This document shows, piece by piece, positions 38,837 to 46,185 of a DNA stretch of 46,247 nt. Source of the DNA: UMGS172 sp045636945 (lineage in GTDB: Bacteria > Bacillota > Clostridia > Oscillospirales > Acutalibacteraceae); contig JAZTYO010000006.1 of NCBI GenBank assembly GCA_045636945.1, forward strand, positions 1 to 46,247, read 5' to 3'. The notes beneath the pieces are model-generated. The model was not told the DNA's origin. It saw only the letters and a program-made list of their open reading frames with translations, and ran no database searches. The stretch's first letter is position 1, and each line of letters starts with the position of its first letter. Both the position numbers and the translations under genes were made by a program.

Positions 38837-41006
38837 AAACGGTCATTCCTTTGTTTGGTTTTAGTTTTACCGATACCGTTCGGTCCATAATGGATATTTT
38901 TCGTTGAGCGTGACCAACACCAACATTGCTGTCGGTCGAGATTATTAATATTTCCGAGCTTATTTCGGGGGAAATCCGTGAGGTGATAACACAATCTACC
39001 TTATCTGTTCCGATATCTTCTGCGGTGTAGTTCGAGTTTCCAATGATAAATTTCTTATTATACACCGAAAGCTCATAAACACATCCGTATTTACATTTCA
39101 CCGTTCTTATACCGATTTTACCGTCGTTGGCGGTATACTTGGCATTCTCGGCTGCAATGGTAACTCCACCAGAGAATACGGTACTGTTGCCAAAGTTATC
39201 GGGTACTACGGTTTTATCGGGTGTGACCTCTTTGATTAAGTGCTTATATCCGCCAAAGCAGGTATCGGCATCCGACGGAATAAGTAACATCTCAACCTCG
39301 GTAATGCCTCGGTTCAAAAGGTGTGCCCTTAAGGTATATCGGTCGGATGAGTCGTCACCGCAACCAATTATAATACATCTGTCTTGATACGAAACAACGG
39401 TGCACAAGGCATCTCCCGTTTCCAATACGGCAACCTCGACAATATCCTTTGACGCAACGTAGTCACCAAGCAGACTTGCCACTATCATTACCGTCACAAA
39501 CAAGGCCACGAGACGTTTGCCACCCGGACGGTTGAGCAATATCCATAGTGAAATAAGTGCCAATACAACTCCTATGCACATAATTGCCGTATTGTTGCCA
39601 AACGGAATATACGAAAACGGTATTTTGGCAAGCAGCCTTACCACCGTGATGATATATGAAACCAAAAGGTCGGCTATCCAAAACGGGATTATGGCAATAT
39701 ACTCAACATATGGAGTGAAATACATTATGAGGAAAACTATGGTAGTCACCATTGCATATACTGCCGCAGCACATATCAAGGTACTTCCTAAAGGTGCTAT
39801 TACCGAAACAAAGCCAAAGGCGATTATCTGAAAAGGCAGGGTCAAAACAACTGCACCCATTGATGCGATAAACACCCTCGCGGTAGCACCTAATATCTGG
39901 TTGACCGTTTTAAATCTTGTTTTCGCCAATCTTTCCGCAAGCCTCGAACCGTACGGTGCCGCAAGTATAACACCTGCCGAAGCACTGCAGGACAGTTGAA
40001 AGCCCAAATCGAATATGTAAAACGGATTATATACGAGCATAACCGCAACGGCTATACCCAAGGAGTTGATGCTTTCGGTTTTCTTAAAGGTTATATCGGC
40101 CAAAAGTGTCAGACCGCACATTATTCCTGCTCTGACCGCCGAGGGAGTAACACCTGCAAGCATAACGGTAATAATCAACGGGATAAAAGCGAAGATTGAT
40201 GCCTTACGACGGCTCATAGCTAAGCCCAGAAGTCCCGTAACCAGCATACAGAACGCACCGATATGCATACCCGAAACTGCAGTAATGTGCAATACTCCGC
40301 ATATCTTGAAATCGGAATAAAGCTCGGGACTCATATCATCTATATCACCGAGCAGTAAGCCTTTCAGCACCGCACCGTTGTCACCGTTGGCATACTTGTC
40401 TATACCTTTGCGGATGCTTTTTCTCAAATCAATACAGCGAGTGTAAATGCTTTCCTCGTGACCTATGATTTCTGCCGAACTGCAATATGCTTTTACGTAT
40501 ATCCTGTCAGGCCAATAATTCTTTCTGACCGATTCATCAATACCGTCAAACTCAAGCTCGGCCGACAGTATATCGCCCTCCTCAGCCTTAGAAACGTCCG
40601 AACTGTTATTGATATTCAATCTAAGCCTTACGTTGTCTAAAAAGCCCTCGTCAAAACCGTTGGTTCCGTCGGTTTCTACAAAGAATACGGTATACGAACC
40701 CTTATCTATCGGTTCCTCGACGACACGGCATACCACCGTCTGCTTTGTACCGCTCAAATTTTCGGCATTTTCTATTCTTTGTGAATAAACCGTGGCGAAA
40801 CAGGTGCAAAATAGCGTTGCTATAAGAAACACAGCCACCGCCTTGAAGCCGTCACCCTTACGTCTGCACCAAAAGTAACAAAAGATGGCTATAAGGCACA
40901 TCAATGCGCCAAAAATCAGAATAGCCCTCATTCCGTAAAGATAAAATACAGCCGATGCGGTAACAAACAGCAATGCAATAGATAGTGCCGTCCTGTTCAT
41001 TGCCAC
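38820..41006 (-). CDS. comEC: ComEC/Rec2 DNA-uptake channel, C-terminal nuclease-like domain degenerate
   Basis: Polytopic membrane protein that carries single-stranded DNA into the cell during transformation. 728 residues: N-terminal helices, an OB-like outer domain (about 55-160), the core signature LHITAVSGMHIGAFCMLVTGLLGL near 230-253, and many helices to about 505. The C-terminal metallo-beta-lactamase-like region keeps the order of the family (VAVLETGDALCTVV, IIIGCGDDSSDRYTL, then LIPSDADTCFGGYKHLI), but the normal SHPHADHIGG-type ligand motif has lost its His residues. Nuclease activity is therefore unlikely. Competence is not proven by this gene alone. AGGTGG precedes the ATG. It leads the comEC-holA-rnmV-WYL unit. 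Confidence 0.9.
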   Translation of the reverse strand: MAMNRTALSIALLFVTASAVFYLYGMRAILIFGALMCLIAIFCYFWCRRKGDGFKAVAVFLIATLFCTCFATVYSQRIENAENLSGTKQTVVCRVVEEPIDKGSYTVFFVETDGTNGFDEGFLDNVRLRLNINNSSDVSKAEEGDILSAELEFDGIDESVRKNYWPDRIYVKAYCSSAEIIGHEESIYTRCIDLRKSIRKGIDKYANGDNGAVLKGLLLGDIDDMSPELYSDFKICGVLHITAVSGMHIGAFCMLVTGLLGLAMSRRKASIFAFIPLIITVMLAGVTPSAVRAGIMCGLTLLADITFKKTESINSLGIAVAVMLVYNPFYIFDLGFQLSCSASAGVILAAPYGSRLAERLAKTRFKTVNQILGATARVFIASMGAVVLTLPFQIIAFGFVSVIAPLGSTLICAAAVYAMVTTIVFLIMYFTPYVEYIAIIPFWIADLLVSYIITVVRLLAKIPFSYIPFGNNTAIMCIGVVLALISLWILLNRPGGKRLVALFVTVMIVASLLGDYVASKDIVEVAVLETGDALCTVVSYQDRCIIIGCGDDSSDRYTLRAHLLNRGITEVEMLLIPSDADTCFGGYKHLIKEVTPDKTVVPDNFGNSTVFSGGVTIAAENAKYTANDGKIGIRTVKCKYGCVYELSVYNKKFIIGNSNYTAEDIGTDKVDCVITSRISPEISSEILIISTDSNVGVGHAQRKISIMDRTVSVKLKPNKGMTVYAGQN

Positions 41007-41041
41007 ACCACCTACTCACACAGACTATAATCGTTGTTAAC

Positions 41042-41070
41042 ATTATAGTCCTGAAATCGGGACTTGTCAA
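41042..41070 (-). promoter_or_regulatory. Consensus SigA promoter of comEC
   Basis: On the minus strand TTGACA (41065-41070) and TATAAT (41042-41047), 17-bp spacer. The spacer holds GTCC...GGAC, an inverted repeat at the promoter centre. Confidence 0.8.
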
Positions 41071-41093
41071 GGCGGTCGTGCTTTTAAAGATTG

Positions 41094-41122
41094 TTGACAA
41101 ATATCAAAAATATTGATAAAAT
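41094..41122 (+). promoter_or_regulatory. SigA promoter of the DUF308 gene
   Basis: TTGACA (41094-41099) and TAAAAT (41117-41122), 17-bp spacer, back to back with the comEC promoter. ATATCAAAAATATTGATA nearby is a short inverted repeat overlapping the spacer. Confidence 0.75.
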
Positions 41123-41146
41123 AAACTTAAAAAGGAGGTTGAAATA

Positions 41147-41743
41147 GTGGAACAACTCAAAAAAGTCCATTGGGATATGCTTTTAACTTCAATTATATGT
41201 ATTTTGCTTGGCGGTGTGCTCATTTTCTTTCCCCAAGCCGTAAACGAAATGATAGTCTACGTGCTCGCGGCGGCTATGTTTATTTTTGCCGTTGTTGAGC
41301 TATACAATTATTTCAAAAAAGATGTAACGCAAAACTTCTACCGCAACGACCTTGTGTTTGCCGTTGTAGCCTTGGTGGTTGGTATTATTGTACTTGCCAA
41401 GCGTCAGGCAGTTATCGAGCTTGTGCCGATAGTTTTAGGTGCATTTATAATCGTCAGTGGCATCAAAAAGCTTCAAAACGGGCTTGACCTTATCCGTCTT
41501 AAAATGGACGGCTGGAAGTCATTGCTCGTTTTAGCAGTAGTTAACATAATCTTTGGTGTCGTGATGGTCGTCTGCTCTTCTCAGACCGCAACTGCCGTCA
41601 CCGTGCTTATCGGCGTAGGTCTTGTTTTCAGCGGTGCTACTGACCTGTTCTCTCAGCTTTGGGTTTCTAAAAATGCCAAAAGCTTTGACAACAACAAGGA
41701 AGACAACAGTTCTACCCACCTTATGAACGTCGACGATAAGTAA
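41147..41743 (+). CDS. DUF308/HdeD-family membrane protein
   Basis: 198 residues, six predicted membrane helices in three hairpins (about 12-52, 68-105, 118-170). The repeated pattern LLGGVLIFFPQAV, VVGIIVLAKRQAVI and IFGVVMVVCSSQ, each followed by a small-residue helix, is the HdeD/DUF308 arrangement. E. coli HdeD is linked to acid resistance at high density; the function in Firmicutes is unknown. Translation starts with GTG after AAAGGAGGTTGAAATA. The C-terminal 30 residues are hydrophilic and rich in Asn, Asp and Ser. It is a one-gene unit with its own promoter and terminator. Confidence 0.85.
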   Translation: MEQLKKVHWDMLLTSIICILLGGVLIFFPQAVNEMIVYVLAAAMFIFAVVELYNYFKKDVTQNFYRNDLVFAVVALVVGIIVLAKRQAVIELVPIVLGAFIIVSGIKKLQNGLDLIRLKMDGWKSLLVLAVVNIIFGVVMVVCSSQTATAVTVLIGVGLVFSGATDLFSQLWVSKNAKSFDNNKEDNSSTHLMNVDDK

Positions 41744-41750
41744 AGTGATA

Positions 41751-41796
41751 AACAAAAAGGCCTTCAAGTCTTGTTGGACTTGAAGGCCTTTTTGTT
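41751..41796. terminator. Bidirectional terminator, 20-bp stem
   Basis: AACAAAAAGGCCTTCAAGTC and its exact complement around TTGTTG, with A/T tracts at both outer ends. It serves two converging genes; its right edge touches the stop codon of the minus-strand gene. Confidence 0.93.
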
Positions 41797-42851
41797 TATC
41801 TTTGGTCGGCACCGCATTCAAGACAGAACAAATCCGAACGTCGAATCTTGGCACCGCACATACGGCAAAACTTGGCTTCCTGCTCTTGTTGCGGAGGAAC
41901 TTGTGTAGCAGTGTTTGACTCGGTCGGTTGGGCTCGGTGCACTGTACCGCCTGCCAGACACAAATTGTAAACTGAAAGTCGGGTTTCTATCTCACCGATT
42001 TCGTCATCACCCATTCCACAATTCATCAATTCTTCGCGCGTTCTTGTGGTAAGGTCGTCTATTTCACTTATTCCTGCACGCCGGAGATTGTTGTAGGTCT
42101 TAACCCTTAATTCAAGCTCGGCAACCATAAAAATTCGTCGGCTTTGCATAGGTTCGCTTGTCGGTTGCGGTTGAACGCTTGGCTGAGGTTGGGGTTGTGA
42201 TTGGGATTGCGATTGAAATTGAGGTTGAGCATTGACGGTCTGCTCTAATGAGCCTGTTTTGATAATAGGCTCGACCGAGAAGTTTTCGGGGAACATTTTT
42301 ATGAAGCCTGCGGCAGTCGAGCAAACCCTCAGGCCTACTGTATCCTCTGTAACAAACGGTTTCTTGCAAAATACCTCACCGTTATCAACGTTACTGCCGT
42401 CGACAACGGGAATACCGAGCTTGGGAAGGCATTTGCTAATCAAAAGCAAATTATCCTCAAAAATATCCTTAACAATAAAATCACTACCGTCCTTAAAAAC
42501 GAACTTTATAGCCTTATTCTTTTTGAACTTTTTGTTTCGGTAAGGATATATTACCTCTTTTAGCTCGTTAAGACCGTAATATCCGTAAGGCAATTTTGAC
42601 TCTTTTACCGTAAGCGTTACGGCCGAAACAATAGCACCGCCAAGAACACCAAAGCCTCCGGTACTCTTTTCAAGACCTTTAAGACGGTGGATTATAAGAT
42701 ATCGGTCGGTGAAGCTAAAACGCACCGTAACACGCTGACGGAACGACGTTCCGTATATCAAATCCATTTCAGTATCACTAACAATAAACAGTCCGCAATT
42801 CGGACACCTTTTATCTTGCCTTTCGGCAGTTTTGCACATAGGACAGGGCAT
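41796..42851 (-). CDS. Zinc-ribbon protein with an RNA-polymerase alpha-CTD-like domain
   Basis: 351 residues. N-terminal zinc ribbon (CPMCKTAERQDKRCPNCG, 3-20). Residues about 30-140 look like a beta-rich PH-type domain (TVRFSFTDRYLIIHRLKG, KAIKFVFKDGSDFIV). A Gln/Pro-rich linker follows (about 208-240). Residues about 245-300 read AELELRVKTYNNLRRAGISE then IDDLTTRTREELM, GDDEIGEIETRL, which closely follow the alpha-CTD helix-hairpin pattern of RpoA, with Asn kept and Arg265 as Lys. A C-terminal ribbon (CRMCGAK...CLECGADQ) ends the protein. I do not know a named family with this order; binding to transcription or DNA is inferred. It lies 19 bp behind the HD gene, with AAGGAG before the ATG. 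Confidence 0.75.
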   Translation of the reverse strand: MPCPMCKTAERQDKRCPNCGLFIVSDTEMDLIYGTSFRQRVTVRFSFTDRYLIIHRLKGLEKSTGGFGVLGGAIVSAVTLTVKESKLPYGYYGLNELKEVIYPYRNKKFKKNKAIKFVFKDGSDFIVKDIFEDNLLLISKCLPKLGIPVVDGSNVDNGEVFCKKPFVTEDTVGLRVCSTAAGFIKMFPENFSVEPIIKTGSLEQTVNAQPQFQSQSQSQPQPQPSVQPQPTSEPMQSRRIFMVAELELRVKTYNNLRRAGISEIDDLTTRTREELMNCGMGDDEIGEIETRLSVYNLCLAGGTVHRAQPTESNTATQVPPQQEQEAKFCRMCGAKIRRSDLFCLECGADQR

Positions 42852-42870
42852 TTCGCGTGACTCCTTAAAA

Positions 42871-44562
42871 TCAATTTATACTTTTCAACAGTTTTTCTAT
42901 TTCAGCAGAGTGTTTAAGATTTGCAAAAATCTTATCTTGGTCAAACCTTATACCACGACGTTCAAGGACGTTCTTTGCGGCAATGCTTACAACCGGCAAA
43001 AGCTCGGCAGACGAATAAACGTATGTATTCCAGGCACGTCCTGAGAATTCGTCTGCCCAATCGTTGAGGTCGGCGACCTCTTTAAGTTCGATAAGTCGTC
43101 CGTCGTGGGTTGCAACGCGAACGTCGGTATAGTTTTTGGCGGTCGAAGGCTTGGGTACGGCATAGAAGATATCAAAAAGGTCTATCTTCTTTTTGTCAAG
43201 ACCGCAAAGTTCGCAAAGCCTCCATGCCTCATCCCTCACCTCCTTGCGGAAGCCTCCCGAAAGCATTGCATCTCTCAAAAGCTCGAACGCAGAAGCCACC
43301 GAACCCTCACCGTTTGAAAGCACAAGGTTGGACATATTTATGACCAAGGCTTTTCTCGGTAGGTTGCGGGTTTTTATCTTACGGACAACATCCGAAATGG
43401 TCTTGCCCGAATCAGCATGAATAGGCATATTAAAGGCCGGTACTCTTAAATCGGGGTCGCCGCTTTCGTCGTATATCTTGTAAATGTCGTCATCACAGTA
43501 GTAAAGGAAATCGCACGGATGCTGTAGTTTTCCGTTTATACGAAGTCCACTGACAATATCATAAACAAGCGCATCGGCAGCCAAAACCTTCTGATGCTGA
43601 TAAATGTATCTTGTCAGCATCTGCTTGCCGAAAATCATTTCCTCAACGGTTGAAACGCCCGAAATCGGCACCGTCAGATGCTTGACTAAAACCTTTTTAC
43701 CGTCAATCTCTTCCTCTACGTCGACAATTTTTATCTTGTAGAGGAAACGGTCGATGTGGTAGGTCAATGACAGACCCGTAATATAGCTGTCACGTCTTAA
43801 ATAATCAAGCGAATCGGCATCAAACTGACCGTTTATCATCTCGGTCAGGTAGTGTTTCTGCACAAGTCCTCCCTTGGTTTGGTGCAAGGTATCAATAGGC
43901 GCACCGACAATCATTCTGCCGATATCGTCAAAGAACTTATCGACGTTGACGCTTTCGGGATATCTGACATTGGATGCAAAAAACTCCTTAAAGGACGGAG
44001 TGTTGACTATCACGTATGCCAAAATCTCGTGAGGCTGAGCCGATTCAAAAATTTCAAATGAGCCTTTAAGACTCTGAAACTCATCGGTGTTGCCGTACAT
44101 TCTTTCGGAAAGATGGGAAAAGAAGCTGTGACCGACGTCGTGCATAATGGCAGCAAGACGAATTTTGTTAAGGTCGTTAATTGATACGATACGCCCTGAA
44201 TCAACACCGTTGGGGTCAAAACCGTCGTTAATGCTGTCGACCATTTTTGTAACGAGTGCTGCAACGCCAAGAGTATGCTCAAAACGTGAATGGTGTGCCG
44301 ACGGATAGGTCAGTACCGCAAGACCCAACTGATTGATGTTGCGCAAACGTTGCATCAACGGTGAGTCAAGTATCTGCAGCTCCCACGGGTAAAACTTCAT
44401 AGTTCCCCAAACAGGGTCGTGTATAACCTTTATATCACGGTAGTCGGCAGGCTTGTAGCCTGCCAGCATCTGCGAAACAAAGCGTTCGGCTCTTATTTCA
44501 AAATCGGCATACACTACCGCCTCTTTCGAGCCTTTTTTTGCGATATTGGGGCATCTGACCAT
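42871..44562 (-). CDS. HD-domain phosphohydrolase, SAMHD1/dGTPase-like
   Basis: 563 residues, cytosolic. The HD core shows MQRLRNINQLGLAVLTYPSA near 75-94, HHSRFEHTLGVAAL with the first His near 95-108, IMHDVGHSFFSHLSERM with the HD pair near 138-154, and FDADSLDYLRRDSYITGLS near 248-266 with the last Asp. This set is the SAMHD1/dNTP triphosphohydrolase pattern; substrates may be dNTPs or other nucleotides. The long C-terminal half (about 300-563) has no motif I recognise. GGAGGG lies 8 nt upstream of the ATG. First gene of a two-gene unit with the alpha-CTD-like zinc-ribbon protein. Confidence 0.87.
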   Translation of the reverse strand: MVRCPNIAKKGSKEAVVYADFEIRAERFVSQMLAGYKPADYRDIKVIHDPVWGTMKFYPWELQILDSPLMQRLRNINQLGLAVLTYPSAHHSRFEHTLGVAALVTKMVDSINDGFDPNGVDSGRIVSINDLNKIRLAAIMHDVGHSFFSHLSERMYGNTDEFQSLKGSFEIFESAQPHEILAYVIVNTPSFKEFFASNVRYPESVNVDKFFDDIGRMIVGAPIDTLHQTKGGLVQKHYLTEMINGQFDADSLDYLRRDSYITGLSLTYHIDRFLYKIKIVDVEEEIDGKKVLVKHLTVPISGVSTVEEMIFGKQMLTRYIYQHQKVLAADALVYDIVSGLRINGKLQHPCDFLYYCDDDIYKIYDESGDPDLRVPAFNMPIHADSGKTISDVVRKIKTRNLPRKALVINMSNLVLSNGEGSVASAFELLRDAMLSGGFRKEVRDEAWRLCELCGLDKKKIDLFDIFYAVPKPSTAKNYTDVRVATHDGRLIELKEVADLNDWADEFSGRAWNTYVYSSAELLPVVSIAAKNVLERRGIRFDQDKIFANLKHSAEIEKLLKSIN

Positions 44563-44633
44563 AATTATCCCTCCGCTTGAAGCTTAATCAATTATAGTTT
44601 ATATTATTTTTCAAAAAAATGCAATAGCGGTTA

Positions 44634-44661
44634 TTGACAAAACCAAAAATTATGGTATACT
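44634..44661 (+). promoter_or_regulatory. SigA promoter of thiT
   Basis: TTGACA (44634-44639) and TATACT (44656-44661), 16-bp spacer, placing the start just before the TPP riboswitch. Confidence 0.75.
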
Positions 44662-44678
44662 AATGACAAATTGAACAG

Positions 44679-44773
44679 AAAAGGGTGCTGGGAATTGACC
44701 CGGCTGAGATAGAACGTGTTTCGTTCTGACCGTTGTACCTGATGCGGGTAATGCCGACGTAGGAATTTTTTCG
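44679..44773 (+). ncRNA. TPP riboswitch (THI element)
   Basis: Core motifs are all present: GGGTGCTGGG, GGCTGAGATAGAAC with a variable GTTTCGTTC arm, and ACCTGATGCGGGTAATGCCG then ACGTAGGAA. Outer stem GAAAA pairs with TTTTC. Thiamine pyrophosphate binding is established for this class; here it is followed by a terminator, so the switch acts on transcription of thiT. Confidence 0.96.
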
Positions 44774-44786
44774 GAATTAAGATTTT

Positions 44787-44820
44787 AAGCTCATCAGGTT
44801 TTCTTGATGAGCTTTTTGTT
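44787..44820 (+). terminator. Riboswitch-controlled intrinsic terminator
   Basis: AAGCTCATCA and TGATGAGCTT pair, followed by TTTGTTTT. It lies 15 nt behind the TPP aptamer and 70 nt before thiT, the expression platform of a transcriptional OFF switch. Confidence 0.9.
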
Positions 44821-44889
44821 TTCCTTTTCTGCGAGATTTTACATCAACGGTGCGACACCGAATGTCGCTGAAAGAAAAGGAGTAAAATT

Positions 44890-45441
44890 ATGAAAAAAAA
44901 CGTCCAAAGAATGTGTGTCACAGCCATACTGCTAGCACTCGCCACAGTTTTAAGCATCTTAAAACCGTTTTCCCTACCGTTCGGAGGCTCGGTCACGTTG
45001 CTTTCAATGTTGCCGATAGTTATGATAGCCTTAATGTACGGCACACGTTGGGGTATTGTATCTGCCTTTATCTATTCGCTTATTCAGTTAGGGCTGGATC
45101 TTGGCTCGGTCTTGAGTTGGGGTCTTACACCGTATGCCCTTATCGGTACAATCGTACTCGACTATCTGCTGGCCTTTACCCTTCTTGGTCTTGCAGGAAT
45201 GTTCAAACAGAAGGGTATTGTCGGCATAGCCTCGGGTGTTATATTGGTTTTGGTTTTTAGATTCTTAATGCACTTTATCTCGGGTGTTGTTATTTTCGAT
45301 ACCTTTACCAATGCCGACGCTTGGATATATTCGCTAACCTACAACGCATCGTATATGGTTCCCGAATTTGTTACCACAACTATTGCCACAATTATACTGT
45401 TCAAGGTCCCTGCCATAAAACGCTTGATAGACAAAGCATAA
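44890..45441 (+). CDS. thiT: Thiamine transporter ThiT (ECF S-component)
   Basis: 183-residue membrane protein, six helices, that binds thiamine and works with the shared ECF energising module (not in this window). Family marks are the N-terminal ALATVLSILK helix with small residues for T-component contact, FGGSVTLLSMLPI near 31-43, and a Trp/Tyr-rich binding part (ADAWIYSLTYNASYMVPE near 139-156). AAGGAG precedes the ATG. The TPP riboswitch upstream confirms the vitamin role. It is followed by AT-rich sequence and an IS element. Confidence 0.95.
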   Translation: MKKNVQRMCVTAILLALATVLSILKPFSLPFGGSVTLLSMLPIVMIALMYGTRWGIVSAFIYSLIQLGLDLGSVLSWGLTPYALIGTIVLDYLLAFTLLGLAGMFKQKGIVGIASGVILVLVFRFLMHFISGVVIFDTFTNADAWIYSLTYNASYMVPEFVTTTIATIILFKVPAIKRLIDKA

Positions 45442-45568
45442 CCAAGCTGAAAACATAAGCCAAAAATATAAACAAAAAAACATAAGCAAAAAAGCATAAG
45501 AAAAAAGCCTTTCCGTTTAGAGTCGTACTCTAAAGGACAGTTCTTTCGCAGGATATGGCATAGCCCAC
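45442..45568. other. AT-rich gap between thiT and the IS
   Basis: Contains three imperfect tandem copies of AAAAAACATAAGC (about 45450-45510) and a perfect inverted repeat TTTAGAGT-CGT-ACTCTAAA (45518-45536) that could end thiT transcription, though the U-run is poor. No gene seen. Confidence 0.5.
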
Positions 45569-45606
45569 TGAATAAGTCCAGTAAAAACGGACAATAGTAA
45601 AAAAGC

Positions 45607-45644
45607 ACCTCCTATGGTAGAATTAAAGAACTACCATAGGAGGT
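45607..45644 (+). promoter_or_regulatory. Hairpin that sequesters the IS ribosome site
   Basis: ACCTCCTATGGTAG and CTACCATAGGAGGT form a perfect 14-bp stem around AATTAAAGAA. The AGGAGG ribosome site for the ATG at 45651 is in the 3' arm, so transcripts entering from thiT would be poorly translated. This type of protection is established for several IS elements. Confidence 0.7.
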
Positions 45645-45666
45645 TTTGTTATGGCTGGAAAAAGGG

Positions 45667-45933
45667 ATGAAAAAATATCCTGAAAGCATAAGAAATGAAA
45701 TACGACAAAAACAAGAAAACGGTCAATCAGTAAAATCGTTAAGTAAAGAATACGGAATAAGCCGATGGGCGATTCAAACTTGGTGTGGTTTAAGTAAAGA
45801 TCATGAACGAGTTCCAAAGGCAAGAGGAAGAAAGCCTGCAAAGACCTTGCAGGAATATAAGTATGAAAATAAACGATTAAAAACGGAAAATGAATTGATG
45901 CGGGATTTTCTCTTGCTCACAGAAAGGAAGTGA
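45667..45933 (+). CDS. IS3-family OrfA (helix-turn-helix)
   Basis: 88 residues from this ATG. IRQKQENGQSVKSLSKEYGISRWAIQTWCG is the HTH (about 8-37) that binds the IS ends, followed by a Lys/Arg linker and a heptad-like helix YKYENKRLKTENELMRDFLLL (about 63-83). In IS3 elements OrfA regulates and OrfAB, made by frameshifting, transposes. The natural ATG is probably at 45651 behind AGGAGG, but that frame (MAGKRDEKIS) stops after ten codons, one base out of phase, so the 5' end looks frameshifted. OrfAB cannot form because orfB is deleted. Confidence 0.75.
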   Translation: MKKYPESIRNEIRQKQENGQSVKSLSKEYGISRWAIQTWCGLSKDHERVPKARGRKPAKTLQEYKYENKRLKTENELMRDFLLLTERK

Positions 45934-45975
45934 GAACAAGCGTAAAATATATGGTAATACAACATTACGCCTTTA

Positions 45976-46185
45976 ATGTCAAGACGTGGTAATCCGTATG
46001 ACAATGCTTTGGCTGAAAACTTTTTCTCGATTCTTAAGACGGAGTGCATTTATCGCACAAAACTCAAAACCTATGGGGAGGCTCGCCTCCTCATAGGAGA
46101 ATACATTCATTTCTACAATTATGAAAGAATACAGATAAAAACAAAACTGACTCCGCTTGAAAAACGAAGTCAGTATGTCGCTTAA
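45976..46185 (+). pseudogene. IS3-family OrfB (DDE transposase), C-terminal remnant
   Basis: 70 codons: SRRGNPYDNALAENFFSILKTE with the last catalytic Glu, then FYNYERIQIKTKLTPLEKR. The 5' start of orfB is seen at 45930 (KYMVIQ), but the two pieces are joined out of frame near 45965-45976, with the part carrying both catalytic Asp residues deleted. Not functional. Confidence 0.85.

Noticed and set aside
44563..44889. A small gene in the gap before thiT
   Set aside because: The sequence is explained by the promoter, TPP aptamer and terminator; no open frame with a ribosome site is present.
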